This document shows positions 38,070 through 51,385 of a DNA stretch of 64,000 nucleotides, one piece after another; position 1 is the stretch's first letter; every line of letters begins with the position of its first letter. Source of the DNA: Mimachlamys varia (taxonomy: Eukaryota > Mollusca > Bivalvia > Pectinida > Pectinidae); assembly GCA_947623455.1 (NCBI GenBank), contig OX392529.1, positions 2,294,001 through 2,358,000 of the forward strand, written 5' to 3'. The notes beneath the pieces are model-generated. The model ran no database searches and was not told where the DNA came from. It saw only the letters and a program-made list of their open reading frames with translations. Both the position numbers and the translations under genes were made by a program.

Positions 38070-39812
38070 GGTTAACTGTATGTGTATTTAGTCTCCAATG
38101 TTACCTGTATGTGTATCTAGTCTCCAAGGTTACCTGTATGTGTATCTTGTCTCCAAGGTCACCTGTGTATCTAGTCTCCATGGTTACCTGTATGTGTATC
38201 TAGTCTCCAAGGTAACCTGTGTATCTAGTCTCCAAGGTCACCTGTGTATCTAGTCTCCATGGTTACCTGTATGTGTATCTAGTCTCCAAGGTAACCTGTG
38301 TATCTAGTCTCCAAGGTTGCTGGTATGTTTATCTAGTCTTCATGGTTACTTGTATGTGTATCTAGTCTCCATGGTCACCTGTATGTGTATCTAGTCTCCA
38401 AGGTTACTTGTATGTTTATCTAGTCTCCATGGTAACCTGTATGTGTATCTAGTCTCCATGGTTACCTGTATGTGTATCTAGTCTCCAAGGTTACCTGTAT
38501 GTGTATCTAGTCTCCAAGGTAACCTGTGTATCTATTCTCCATGGTTACCTGTATGTATATCTAGTCTCCAAGGTCACCTTGTATGTGTATTTAGTCTCCA
38601 AGGTTACCTGTATGTATATCTAGTCTCCGAGACTACCTGTTTATATATCTAGTCTCCAATGTTACCTGTATGTGTATCTAGTCTCCAAGGTTACCTGTAT
38701 GTGTATCTAGTCTCCAAGGTTACCTGTATGTGTATCTAGTCTCCAAGGTTACTTGTATGTGTATCTAGTCTCCAAGGTTACCTGTACGTTTATCTAGTCT
38801 CCAAGGTTACCTGTATGTGTATCTAGTCTCCAAGATTACCTGTATGTGTATCTAGTCTCCAAGGTTACCTGTATATGTATCTAGTCGCCAAGGTAACCTG
38901 TGTATCTAGTCTCCAAGGTTACCTGTATGTATATCTAGTCTCCAAGGTTACCTGTATGTGTATCTAGTCTCCAAAGTAACCTGTGTATCTAGTCTCCAAG
39001 GTTACTTGTATGTGTATCTAGTCTCAAAGGTTACCTGTATGTGTATCTAGTCTCAAAGGTTACCTGTTTGTGTATCTAGTCTCAAAGGTTACCTGTATGT
39101 GTATCAAGCATCTAAGGTTACCTGTATGTGTATCTAGTCTCCAAGGTTACCTGTATGTGTATCTAGTCTCCAAGGTTACCTGTATGTGTATCAGTTTCCA
39201 AGGCTACCTGTATATATATCCAGTATCCAAGGTTACCTGTATGTGTATCTAGTCTCCAAGGTAACCTGTGTTTCTTGTCTCCAAGGATACCTGTATGTGT
39301 ATCTAGTCTCCAAGGTTACCTGTATGTGTATCTAGTCTCCAAGGTTACCTGTATGTGTATCTTGTCTCTAAGGTTACCTGTATGTGTATCTAGTCTCCAA
39401 GGTCACCTGTATGTGTATCTAGTCTCCAAGGTTACATGTATGTGTATCTAGTCTCCAAGGTTACCTTTATGTGTATATAGTCTCCAAGGCTACCTGTATG
39501 TGTATATATTCTCCAAGGTTACCTGTGCGTGTATCTAGTCTCCAAGGTTACCTGTATGTGTATATAGTCTCCAAGGTTACCTGTATATATATCTAACCTC
39601 CAAGGTTACCCTTATGTATATCTAGTCTCCAAGGTTAACCGTATATGTATCTAGTCTCCAAGGTTACCTGTATGTATATCTAGTCTCCAAGGTAACCTGT
39701 ATGTATATCTAGTCTCCAAGGTTACCTGTATGTATATCTAGCCTCCAAGGTTACCTGTATGCATATCTAGCCTCCAAGGTTACCTGTATGCATATCTAGC
39801 CTCCAAGGTTAC
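38070..39812. repeat. 29-bp minisatellite, about 62 copies
   Basis: The unit is TAGTCTCCAAGGTTACCTGT plus ATGTGTATC, 29 bp, with shortened 25-bp units (AAGGTAACCTGTGTATC). On the minus strand each unit carries ATACAGGTAACC, another copy of the CAGGTA core. Divergence between units is higher than in neighbouring arrays, so it looks older. Confidence 0.94.
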
Positions 39813-42294
39813 AGTTATGTGGCATGTATAGCCAGTACAACAGTTGTGTGTGACATGTACAACAGTTGTGTGACATGTACAACCACAAAAACAGTTGTGT
39901 GTGACATGTACAACCAGTACAACAGTTGTGTAACATGTACAACCACTACAACAGTTGTGTGTGACATGTACAACCACTACAACAGTTGTGTAACATGTAC
40001 AACCAGTACAACAGTTGTGTGACATGTACAACCACTACAACAGTTTTGTGTGACATTTACAACCATTACATCAGTTGTGTAACATGTACAACCAGTACAA
40101 CAGTGGTGTGTGACATGTACAACCACTACAACAGTTGTGTGACATTTACAACCATTACATCAGTTGTGTGACATGTACAACCACTACAACAGTTGTGTGT
40201 GACATGTACAACCAGTACAACAGTTGTGTGTGACATGTACAGCCAGTACAACAGTTGTGTGACATGTTCAACCACTACAACAGTTGTGTGACATGTACAA
40301 CCACTACAACAGTTGTGTGTAACATGTACAACCACTACAACAGTTGTGTGTGACATGTACAGCCAGTACAACAGTTGTGTGACATATACAACAGTTGTGT
40401 GTGACATATACAACCACTACAACAGTTGTGTAACATGTACAACCAGTACAACAGTTGTGTGTGACATGTACAGCCAGTACAACAGTTGTGTGACATATAC
40501 AACAGTTGTGTGTAACATATACAACCACTACAACAGTTGTGTAACATGTACAACCACTACAACAGTTGTGTGACATGTACAACCAGTACAACAGTTGTGT
40601 GACATGTACAGCCAGTACAACAGTTGTGTGACATATACAACAGTTGTGTGTAACATATACAACCACTACAACAGTTGTGTAACATGTACAACCACTACAA
40701 CAGTTGTGTGACATGTACAACCAGTACAACAGTTGTGTGACATGTACAACCACTACACCAGTTGTGTGTGACATGTACAACCACTACATCAGTTGTGTAA
40801 CATGTTCAACCACTACAACAGTTGTGTGACATGTACAACCACTACAACAGTTGTGTAACATGAACAACCACTACAACAGTTGTGTGACATGTACAACCAC
40901 TACAACAGTTGTGTGACATGTACAACCACTACAACAGTTGTGTAACATGAACAACCACTACACCAGTTGTATAACATGTACAACCACTACAACAGTTGTG
41001 TAACATGAACAACCACTACACCAGTTGTGTAACATGTACAACCAGTACAACAGTTGTGTGTGACATGTACAACCACTACAACAGTTGTGTGTGACATGTA
41101 CAGCCAGTACAACAGTTGTGTGTGACATGTACAGCCAGTACAACAGTTGTGTGACATTTACAACCAGTACAACAGTTGTGTGTGACATGTACAACCACTA
41201 CAACAGTTGTGTGACATGTACGACAAGTGTGTGATATGTACAACCACTACAACAGTTGTGTGTGACATGTACAACCACTACAACAGTTGTGTGTGACATG
41301 TACAGCCAGTACAACAGTTGTGTGTGACATGTACAGCCAGTACAACAGTTGTGTGACATTTACAACCAGTACAACAGTTGTGTGACATGTACAACAGGTG
41401 TGTGATATGTACAACAGTTGTGTGACATGTACAACCACTACAACAGTTGTGTGACATGTACAGCCACTACAACAGTTGTGTGACATGTACAACCACTACA
41501 CCAGTTGTGTGACATGTACAGCCACTACAACAGTTGCTTGACATGTACAGCCACTACAACAGTTGTGTGACATGTACAACCACTACAACAGTTGTGTGAC
41601 ATGTACAACCACTACAACAGTTGTGTGACATGTACAACCACTACAACAGTTGTGGGTGACATGTACAACCACTACAACAGTTGTGTGACATTTACAACCA
41701 GTACAACAGTTGTGTGACATGTACAATAGTTGTGTGACATGTACAGCCACTACAACAGTTGTGTGTGACATGTACAACAGTTGTGTGACATGTACAACCA
41801 CTACAAAAGTTGTGTGTGACATTTACAACAGTTGTGTGTGACATGTACAACAGTTGTGTGACATGTACAACCAATACAACAGTTGTGTGTGACATTTACA
41901 ACAGTTGTGTGTGACATGTACAACAGTTGTGTGACATGTACAACCAGTACAACAGTTGTGTGTGACATGTACAGCCAGTACAACAGTTGTGTGACATGTA
42001 CAACCACTACAACAGTTGTGTGTGACATGTACAACCACTACAACAGTTGTGTGACATGTACAACCACTACAACAGTTGTGTAACATGTACAACCAGTACA
42101 ACAGTTGTGTGACATGTACAACCACTACAACAGTTGTGTGTAACATGTACAACCAGTACAACAGTTGTGTGACATGTACAACCACTACAACAGTTGTGTG
42201 ACATGTACAACAGTTGTGTGACATGTACAACAGTTGTGTGACATGTACAACAGTTGTGTGACATGTACAACCAGTACAACAGTTGTGTGTGCCC
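39813..42294. repeat. 30/32-bp minisatellite, about 80 copies
   Basis: The unit is GACATGTACAACCACTACAA plus CAGTTGTGTG, with or without an extra TG. Shorter units lacking the CCACTACAA part occur, for example near 41830 and 42200. Cys-, His- and Thr-rich frames on both strands are repeat translation only. Confidence 0.95.
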
Positions 42295-43127
42295 TGTATT
42301 ACATACCATTACTCTACAATAAACCAGACACTGTTTAGATATAGTGTAGTGGTTAACAGAAAAGTTAAGTATGTTAGTTAGATTACTACACCTTTTAATG
42401 GTAAAAATAAAAGCATGATATAATAAATTACAGATAATCTGGACAAAACTAAACATAACAACATAAAAGTTTTTATATTAATCAAGGTAATTAACTTTAG
42501 TATATGATACAATCTGTACAATTTCAGTATAAAACACCCTTAGAAATATGTGGCCAAATTCTGCAAAATGGTTATATTTTATGAAGTTTTAATTTTCATT
42601 GTATTTATGGTTTAAACTAAGTCCATTCATAACTCTAATTATTTTGAACCAGAACATGAATAAAAGGTGATCACACCTAGTGTCCTACGGACAAAAAACA
42701 AAATACAAAAGGAAGTAACTGCGTAACACAAGAATTTTACACATGACTTTAAAGTTAATAATGCAGACACATTTTACCCGAGTGTAATAGAGCGAGGAAG
42801 AGTGATAAAGATAGTGTCGTAGCTGGGGTTCGAACCCCCGACCTTTGACTCTCCAGCCGCTGCTTTACTGACTGAGCTAAAGGGAAATTCCCTACAGCTC
42901 ACGCTTGTAAGGCAACCTGATCTATTATGCACATCTCTTACACTAGAATTTGTGAAAAGTTCTGATTTTATTGTACAATAAGTAATTTCCTATAGAACAC
43001 TATGTTTCTATAATGCTCAGAACTTATTTGAGCTGTAAAGACCTTTGATTGGGCTTACACCAAGTAATGCAGTAACTAGATAGCCTTATAATGTACAACA
43101 CACAGTCAACTCCCCGACATACATCTC
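42295..43127. other. unique spacer containing a tRNA-like element
   Basis: Single-copy AT-rich sequence between the 30-bp and 45-bp arrays. The only structured feature I can see in it is the tRNA-like sequence at 42816-42887. Confidence 0.5.
42816..42887 (-). ncRNA. tRNA-like Pol III element (pseudo-tRNA or SINE head)
   Basis: The minus strand has TAGCTCAGTCAG (A box, 42879-42868) and GGTTCGAACCC (B box, 42836-42826), with 31 nt between them, as in a tRNA without a long variable arm. The D-stem pairs partly. The anticodon stem does not form cleanly, the T-stem has only about three good pairs, and the 5' and 3' acceptor arms do not pair. It is therefore unlikely to be a working tRNA. A tRNA-derived SINE head or an old tRNA pseudogene fits better. 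No 3' tail was identified. Confidence 0.6.
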
Positions 43128-44303
43128 ATACATAAATACACACGTTGCTGTATATTTATACATAAATACACACATTGCTGTGTATTTGTCAGTCTTACTC
43201 ATATATAAATACACACATTGCTGTATATTTGTCCGAGTCTAACTCATACATAAATACAAGCATTGCTGTATATTTGTTCGAGTCTTACTCATACATAAAT
43301 ACACACATTGCTGTATATTTGTTCGAGTCTTACTCATACATAAATACACACATTGCTGTATACTTGTCCGAGTCTAACTCATACATAAATACAAGCATTG
43401 CTGTATATTTGTCCGAGTCTTACTCATACATAAATACAAGCATTGCTGTATATTTGTCAGAGTCTTACTCATACATAAATACACACATTGCTGTATATTT
43501 GTCCGAGTCTTACTCATATATAAATACACGCATTGCTGTATATTTGTCCGAATCTTACTCATACATAAATACACACATTGCTGTATATTTGTTCGAGTCT
43601 TACCCATACATAAATACACGCATTGCTGTATATTTGTCAGTCTTACTCATATATAAATACACGCATTGCTGTATATTTGTCCGAGTCTTACTCGTACATA
43701 AATACACACATTGCTGTATATTTGTCCGAGTCTTACTCGTACATAAATACACACATTGCTGTATATTTGTCCGAGTCTTACTCATACATAAATACACACA
43801 TTGCTGTATATTTGTTCGAGTCTTACTCATACATAAATACAAGCATTGCTGTATATTTGTTCGAGTCTTACTCATACATAAATACACACATTGCTGTATA
43901 TTTGTCAGTCTTACTCATACATAAATACACACATTGCTGTATATTTGTCAGTCTTACTCATACATAAATACAAGCATTGCTGTATATTTGTCCGAGTCTT
44001 ACTCATACATAAATACACACATTGCTGTATATTTGTCAGTCTTACTCATACATAAATACACGCATTGCTGTATATTTATCAGAGTCTTACTCATACATAA
44101 ATACATGCATTGCTGTATATTTGTCCGAGTCTTACTCATACATAAATACACACATTGCTGTATATTTGTCAGTCTTACTCATACATAAATACACGCATTG
44201 CTGTATATTTGTCAGAGTCTTACTCATACATAAATACATGCATTGCTGTATATTTGTCCCAGTCTTACTCATACATAAATACACACATTGCTGTATATTT
44301 GTC
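43128..44303. repeat. 45-bp minisatellite, about 26 copies
   Basis: The unit is ACACACATTGCTGTATATTT plus GTCCGAGTCTTACTCATACA and TAAAT, 45 bp. A 41-bp version lacks CGAG. The period is a multiple of three, hence the apparent 249-residue frame of 15-residue repeats (SYSYINTHIAVYLSE). There is no other evidence of coding. Confidence 0.95.
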
Positions 44304-45094
44304 TTATTACCTCTTTTAAATAAGATATGTTGTGCATATTTATTCTTTGATAAAAAGAAATATAATTTGATAAAAATTTACAAACATTTGAAGAAAAACC
44401 CAGCTAAGCTACCCATCGGTAGTTGTCTATTGTTTGGTTATTGTTAAACAAAATACTGATAATCTTTTAGAAAAAACATAAACTATCAGCCAAGGTATCC
44501 ATACACTTTCTCAGTCAAACTTTAGCTAAAGTTTCTACTTAATCTGTACTACCCTAAAATCTCAAAATCTCGGTAGTTCTACGATATTATTTGATTTTGG
44601 TACACAACATCTTTTGTTTAACTGTCTCTGTGTTTGTAACAATAAACTACACATTTCTTCATATTGAAAATAAATATATAACAAAATTATTTGTGCAATC
44701 TTACATTAGTTATATGTTGTTCATAAAACATCTTAATAAACTATAAAAAATAACAATCTATAATATTAGATATATGATAAATGTATGAAAAAATGTATAA
44801 AAATATAATAAATTCCTCATCAACTGTAGACTGTTAAAACTCACCTAGAGTTCAGGTCAATGCTACCTTTATAATAATATAGAGGGATGACAGTGATAAT
44901 TATTGTATTAAGTCTGGTTAATTTAAGCTATTTTGCTGAACAAAAAATACACAACATTCTTCGACATTCTAACTTTGTTCTCATAAAATCTTGACGGTAC
45001 ACAGCCCCAAAGTTTTTCCACATTAATAAATAGATTAAAGACAATTATTTTACCATTATCAGCATTTCTATATTCCTTGTATGATCAAAAGCAC
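44304..45094. other. unique AT-rich spacer
   Basis: Very AT-rich single-copy sequence with no supported feature. Confidence 0.5.
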
Positions 45095-48000
45095 CCATGT
45101 TACTAGCCCAAGGGAACATCACAGACTTGTTCATTAACAGACGGCCGACATGTTACTAACCCCAAGGGAACATCACAGACTTGTATATTAACAGGGAGTC
45201 TCCATGTTACTAGCCCCAAGGGAACATCTTAGACTTGTATATTAACAGAGAGTCTCCATGTTACTAGCCCCAAGGGAACATCACAGACTTGTATATTAAC
45301 AGAGAGTCTCCATGTTACTAGCCCCAAGGAAACATCACAGACTTGTATATTAACAGGGAGTCTCCATGTTACTAGCCCCAAGGGAACATCACAGACTTGT
45401 ATATTAACAGGGAGTCTCCATGTTACTAGCCCCAAGGAAACATCACAGACTTGTATATTAACAGGGAGTCTCCATGTTACTAGCCCCAAGGGAACATCAC
45501 AGACTTGTATATTAACAGGGAGTCTCCATGTGACTAGCCCCAAGGAAACATCACAGACTTGTATATTAACAGGGAGTCTCCATGTGACTAGCCCCAAGGG
45601 AACATCACAGACTTGTGCATTAACAGAGAGTCTCCATATTACTAGCCCCAAGGGAACATCACAGACTTGTACATTAACAGAGAGTCTCCATATTACTAGC
45701 CCCAAGGGAACATCACAGACTTGTACATTAACAGAGAGTCTCCATGTTACTAGCCCCAAGGGAACATCACAGACTTGTGCATTAACCGAGAGTCTCCATG
45801 TTACTAGCCCCAAGGGAACATCACAGACTTGTACATTAACAGAGAGTCTCCATGTTACTAGCCCCAAGGGAACATCACAGACTTGTGCATTAACCGAGAG
45901 TCTCCATGTGACTAGCCCCAAGGGAACATCACAGACTTGTGCATTAACAGAGAGTCTCCATGTTACTAGCCCCAAGGGAACATCACAGACTTGTACATTA
46001 ACAGAGAGTCTCCATGTTACTAGCCCCAAGGGAACATCACAGACTTGTACATTAACAGAGAGTCTCCATGTTACTAGCCCCAAGGGAACATCACAGACTT
46101 GTGCATTAACCGAGAGTCTCCATGTTACTAGCCCCAAGGGAACATCACAGACTTGTATATTAACCTGGAGTCTCCATTTTACTAGCCCCAAGGGAACATC
46201 ACAGACTTGTATAGTAACAGAGAGTCTCCATGTTACTAGCCCCAAGGGAACATCACAGACTTGTATATTAACAGAGAGTCTCCATGTTACTAGCCCCAAG
46301 GGAACATCTTAGACTTGTACATTAACAGAGAGTCTCTATGTTACTAGCCCCAAGGGAACATCACAGACTTGTATATTAACAGAGAGTCTCCTTGTTACTA
46401 GCCCCAAGTGAACATCACAGACTTGTATATTAACAGAGAGTCTCCATGTTACTAGCCCCAAGGGAACATCTTAGACTTGTACATTAACCGAGAGTTTACA
46501 TGTTGCTAGCCCCAAAGGAACTCTTAGACTTGTATATTAACAGAGAGTCTCCATGTTACTAGCCCCAAGGGAACATCACAGACTTGTATATTAACAGGGA
46601 GTCTCCATGTTACTAGCCCCAAGGGAACATCACAGACTTGTATATTAACAGAGAGTCTCCATGTTACTAGCCCCAAGGGAACATCTTAGACTTGTATATT
46701 AACAGAGAGTCTCCATGTTACTAGCCCCAAGGGAACATCACAGACTTGTATATTAACAGGGAGTTTAAATGTTACTAGCCCCAAGGAAACATCACAGACT
46801 TGTATATTAACAGGGAGTCTCCATGTTACTAGCCCCAAGGGAACATCACAGACTTGTACATTAACAGAGAGTCTCCATGTTACTAGCCCCAAGGGAACAT
46901 CACAGACTTGTGCATTAACCGAGAGTCTCCATGTTACTAGCCCCAAGGGAACATCACAGACTTGTATATTAACAGAGAGTCTCCATGTTACTAGCCCCAA
47001 GGGAACATCACAGACTTGTATATTAACAGAGAGTCTCCATATTACTAGCCCCAAGGGAACATCACAGACTTGTATATTAACAGAGTCTCCATGTTACTAG
47101 CCCCAAGGGAACATCACAGACTTGTGCATTAACCGAGAGTCTCCATGTGACTAGCCCCAAGGGAACATCTTAGACTTGTACATTAACAGAGAGTCTCTAT
47201 GTTACTAGCCCCAAGGGAACATCACAGACTTGTATATTAACAGAGAGTCTCCATGTTAATAGCCCCAAGTGAACATCACAGACTTGTATATTAACAGAGA
47301 GTCTCCATGTTACTAGCCCCAAGGGAACATCACAGACTTGTATATTAACAGAGAGTCTCCATGTTACTAGCCCCAAGGGAACATCACAGACTTGTATATT
47401 AACAGAGAGTCTCCATGTTACTAGCCGCAAGGGAACATCACAGACTTGTATATTAACAGAGAGTCTCCATGTTACTAGCCCCAAGGGAACATCACAGACT
47501 TGTATATTAACAGAGAGTCTCCATGTTACTAGCCCCAAGGGAACATCACAGACTTGTACACTAACAGGGAGTCTCAATGTTACTAGCCCCAAGGGAACAT
47601 CTTAGACTTGTATATTAACAGAGAGTCTCCATGTTACTAGCCCCAAGGGAACATCTTAGACTTGTATATTAACAGAGAGTCTCCATGTTACTAGCCCCAA
47701 GGGAACATCACAGACTTGTACATTAACAGAGAGTCTCCATGTTACTAGCCCCAAGGGAACATCACAGACTTGTATATTAACAGAGAGTCTCCATGTTACT
47801 AGCCCCAAGGGAACATCACAGACTTGTATATTAACAGAGAGTCTCCATGTTACTAGCCCCAAGGGAACATCTTAGACTTGTATATTAACAGAGAGTCTCC
47901 ATGTTACTAGCCCCAAGGGAACATCACAGACTTGTATATTAACAGAGAGTCTCCATGTTACTAGCCCCAAGGGAACATCTTAGACTTGTATATTAACAGA

Positions 48001-49309
48001 GAGTCTCCATGTTACTAGCCCCAAGGGAACATCACAGACTTGTATATTAACAGAGAGTCTCCATGTTACTAGCCCCAAGGGAACATCTTAGACTTGTATA
48101 TTAACAGAGAGTCTCCATGTTACTAGCCCCAAGGGAACATCACAGACTTGTATATTAACAGAGAGTCTCCATGTTACTAGCCCCAAGGGAACATCACAGA
48201 CTTGTATATTAACCTGGAGTCTCCATGTTACTAGCCCCAAGGGAACATCACAGACTTGTACACTAACAGGGAATCTCAATGTTACTAGCCCCAAGGGAAC
48301 ATCTTAGACTTGTATATTAACAGAGAGTCTCCATGTTACTAGCCCCAAGGGAACATCACAGACTTGTATATTAACAGGGAGTCTCCATGTTACTAGCCCC
48401 AAGGGAACATCACAGACTTGTATATTAACAGAGAGTCTCCATGTTACTAACCCCAAGGGAACATCACAGACTTGTATATTAACAGAGAGTCTCCATGTTA
48501 CTAGCCCCAAGGGAACATCTTAGACTTGTATATTAACAGAGTCTCCATGTTACTAGCCCCAAGGGAACATCACAGACTTGTATATTAACAGAGAGTCTCC
48601 ATGTTACTAGCCCCAAGGGAACATCACAGACTTGTATATTAACAGAGAGTCTCCATGTTACTAGCCCCAAGGGAACATCTTAGACTTGTACATTAACAGA
48701 GAGTCTCCATGTTACTAGCCCCAAGGGAACATCACAGACTTGTATATTAACAGAGAGTCTCCATGTTACTAGCCCCAAGGGAACATCTTAGACTTGTATA
48801 TTAACAGAGTCTCCATGTTACTAGCCCCAAGGGAACATCACAGACTTGTATATTAACAGAGAGTCTCCATGTTACTAACCCCAAGGGAACATCACAGACT
48901 TGTATATTAACAGAGAGTCTCCATGTTACTAGCCCCAAGGGAACATCTTAGACTTGTATATTAACAGAGTCTCCATGTTACTAGCCCCAAGGGAACATCA
49001 CAGACTTGTATATTAACAGAGAGTCTCCATGTTACTAGCCCCAAGGGAACATCACAGACTTGTATATTAACAGAGAGTCTCCATGTTACTAGCCCCAAGG
49101 GAACATCTTAGACTTGTACATTAACAGAGAGTCTCCATGTTACTAGCCCCAAGGGAACATCACAGACTTGTATATTAACAGAGAGTCTCCATGTTACTAG
49201 CCCCAAGGGAACATCTTAGACTTGTATATTAACAGAGAGTCTCCATGTTACTAGCCCCAAGGGAATATCTTAGACTTGTACATTAACAGAGAGTCTCCAT
49301 GTTACTAGA
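45095..49309. repeat. 54-bp minisatellite, about 78 copies
   Basis: The unit is CATGTTACTAGCCCCAAGGG plus AACATCACAGACTTGTATAT and TAACAGAGAGTCTC, 54 bp. Variants include GGAACATCTTAGAC (which closes the minus frame), TTGTGCATTAACCGAG, and AACAGGGAG. Because 54 is a multiple of three, up to 356 residues stay open on the minus strand and 260 on the plus strand. Loss of openness in every CTTAGAC unit and the absence of flanking gene structure argue against coding. Confidence 0.96.
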
Positions 49310-49490
49310 TCCAAGATGAACATGACCTTTCCCTTGCCAGTAGCACATCCCAAAGCTGACGAAGGAAGTGACACCTATTGCTTGTACTTCCCTCCTTTTG
49401 TCCATCACTTTAACTGTAGAAACCTCCAAATAAGCCATCTCTAATAATTTAATGTTTGCATATTGTTACTTCATTTCCCTACTGACACGC
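49310..49490. other. 3' flank of the intronless gene
   Basis: Single-copy sequence downstream (minus sense) of the stop at 49491. It contains an ATTAAA-type poly(A) signal candidate (plus TTTAAT at 49448-49453), about 40 nt past the stop. Confidence 0.5.
49448..49453 (-). promoter_or_regulatory. candidate poly(A) signal ATTAAA
   Basis: The minus-strand ATTAAA lies about 40 nt downstream of the TGA of the 336-codon gene, at the usual distance for a short 3' UTR. It is a common variant of AATAAA. Prediction is from the hexamer alone. Confidence 0.4.
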
Positions 49491-50501
49491 TCATGCCACG
49501 GTGAGTTGGCGCTGGTGGGCGGGGCCCCGTTTGGCGTCGTCGACCCACACATGAGGACTTGGGGAATATTTGGCCTTGTAAGCGGGTGTTAACTTGGTGA
49601 GGCGTGACACAATGTTCTGTAACTCTTCGTCTGTGACCTTCTTTTTCATCCTTCTTTTGCGTTTTTCCTCCAGTTGTGGTACACGGATGTTTGTTTTTGT
49701 AATCTTAGGGGCATTATAGTTAAAGTATTTGTTTGCTAAAGGCTCCCCTCCAAGGCTTGCTACGGTGTGTTTGGTCAGACGAGCGTTTACATCCTCCAGC
49801 TCGGAGACTGGTACGCTGCGTCCTCCAATCACATGATCTGTGTACCTGCGCGGAATGCCTGCTCCTCCAGTACTGGCTACTGTAGACCTGGTAATGCGTT
49901 TGACAATGCCATTCAGTTGATCTGGAGAAGCTGTTCGTGATCCATAGACGTAATCCTTGTTTTCAAACTTTGCCGCGATTGTTTTGCCTCCCTGACTTGA
50001 CACTGTTGGGCGGGTTACACGGTGAGTTATTCCGTTCAACTCCTCAGCCGTCACACTTTCGTACGGACTTCCAACCCATGTACTATCGTTTGTTGTACTC
50101 GCGCGCGAACTCATGGTAGTCATGGCTGATCGACTGCGGGGCTCTCGCATCAGAGGTAAAGAATATCCACTTCTTGCAGATCTTCGTCCTGAGTTTAAGT
50201 CTCGTTGATCTCTGTAAATTTCGTAGGAAGTTTTTGGCCGTTCAAAGTCTTTAAAGCACTTATCCTCTGCTGCCCACGCACCTTTGCTGTGTCCCCTGCT
50301 GCAGGGCCGGGATGTTGGTAGGGCCAGGCGGTCGACCTGCTGCTCCAAGTATTTAGAGTCCACGTTATGCCAGGGCCCTATCACTCGGAAGTTGCCAAGT
50401 TTTGCACCGAGGATGTAGAGTTTCTCCGCGGTCATGTACTGCTGCTCTGTGAGCGAGGGTTTCTCCTCTGTCCTGGGACTCTCCGCCCCCGATACAGCCA
50501 T
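49491..50501 (-). CDS. uncharacterised 336-residue protein with five-fold motif
   Basis: I do not recognise the family. It is one uninterrupted frame of 336 codons, with ATG at 50501-50499 in a good context (ACTATGG) and TGA at 49493-49491. GC content is clearly higher than in its surroundings. The motif L-x-x-[IV]-x-x-R-[LIV]-[TA]-x-x-T recurs at about residues 52-63 (LEQQVDRLALPT), 155-166 (LNGITHRVTRPT), 196-207 (LNGIVKRITRST), 235-246 (LEDVNARLTKHT) and 294-305 (LQNIVSRLTKLT). The middle three are followed by SxGG-type turns and a tyrosine or phenylalanine. Residues 278-288 form a basic cluster (EEKRKRRMKKK). There is no signal peptide, membrane segment or enzyme motif. Short R-[LIV]-T-type repeats are compatible with a filament or microtubule-associated protein, but that is a guess. 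Confidence 0.85.
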   Translation of the reverse strand: MAVSGAESPRTEEKPSLTEQQYMTAEKLYILGAKLGNFRVIGPWHNVDSKYLEQQVDRLALPTSRPCSRGHSKGAWAAEDKCFKDFERPKTSYEIYRDQRDLNSGRRSARSGYSLPLMREPRSRSAMTTMSSRASTTNDSTWVGSPYESVTAEELNGITHRVTRPTVSSQGGKTIAAKFENKDYVYGSRTASPDQLNGIVKRITRSTVASTGGAGIPRRYTDHVIGGRSVPVSELEDVNARLTKHTVASLGGEPLANKYFNYNAPKITKTNIRVPQLEEKRKRRMKKKVTDEELQNIVSRLTKLTPAYKAKYSPSPHVWVDDAKRGPAHQRQLTVA

Positions 50502-51059
50502 AGTGATCTGGTGTATATATAAACCTTACACTTATCCTCCTTTTGTCGTGCTTCTCTCCTCAGGCACAGCTTATGTCTATTCTCATAATCATCTAATTAA
50601 GTAGAAAATTTCTTTTGTAGTGGGGCTGTTTACAGATCTGGAACCAAGGTTTAATCTCTTAAAGACCAACGTGTTTTGTTCAGTCAGTTGTCTAATCTCA
50701 TAATCATTTCACTTTTCTCTTTATAGAGTAACACATTTAGATTCCTGATTGTAATTTAAATCACGTACCAATGGTAGAATGACATAACAGTGATTGATTT
50801 AGATTGTGCTCCAGCGAATATTCCAAATATGTTCTTATACTTAAGGCAGTCATAAAGCTATACACACCCCTTTTGTATCCTAAGACATTGGTGTCAAGTC
50901 AATCAGAATCCCTCTGAACATACTTGTGGTGGAAGTGTGTAAGTCTAACATCCAATCACCTCACTATGGTAGGTAGGACTAGTAAATGATGACAGAACTT
51001 CAGCTCTATCACAGGTAAAATGTAGGTATATGACTATGACAGATAAATATTAACAGGAT
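50502..51059. other. 5' flank of the intronless gene
   Basis: Single-copy sequence. The minus strand has GTTTATATATACACCAG 8-24 nt before the ATG. It is too close to the start codon to be an ordinary TATA box, and CACCAG could instead be a 3' splice site for an upstream non-coding exon. Neither reading can be decided here. Confidence 0.4.
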
Positions 51060-51385
51060 ACTGACTGTATCCACAGGTAAGTTGTAGGTATAATATGTAA
51101 ACGTTGAGGGAATCCACACCTAATCCACAGGTAATTCACAGGTATGACAAATGTTTACAGGATCCGCACGGTATCCACAGGTAATTCGCAGGTATGACAA
51201 ATGTTTACAGGATCCGCTCGGTATCCACAGGTAATTCACAGGTATGACAAATATTTACAGGATCCCGGTATCCACAGGTAATTTACAGGTATGACAAATG
51301 TTTACAGGATCCGCTCGGTATCCACAGGTAATTTACAGGTATGACAAATGTTTACAGGATCCGCACTGTATCCACAGGTAAGTGT
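51060..51385. repeat. 50-bp minisatellite, about 6 copies
   Basis: The unit is ACAGGTAATTCACAGGTATG plus ACAAATGTTTACAGGATCCG and CACGGTATCC, 50 bp. It holds two CAGGTA cores and a TTTACAGG acceptor-like sequence per unit. Confidence 0.92.

Noticed and set aside
42816..42887. Functional tRNA gene
   Set aside because: The acceptor arms do not pair and the anticodon stem does not form, so it is kept only as a tRNA-like element.
43175..43924. 249-residue frame of SYSYINTHIAVYLSE repeats
   Set aside because: Direct translation of a 45-bp minisatellite. The frame shifts wherever a 41-bp unit occurs.
45229..46312. 356-residue minus frame and 260-residue plus frame in the 54-bp array
   Set aside because: The period is a multiple of three, so both strands stay open by arithmetic. 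Frames end at each CTTAGAC variant. There is no gene structure at the edges.
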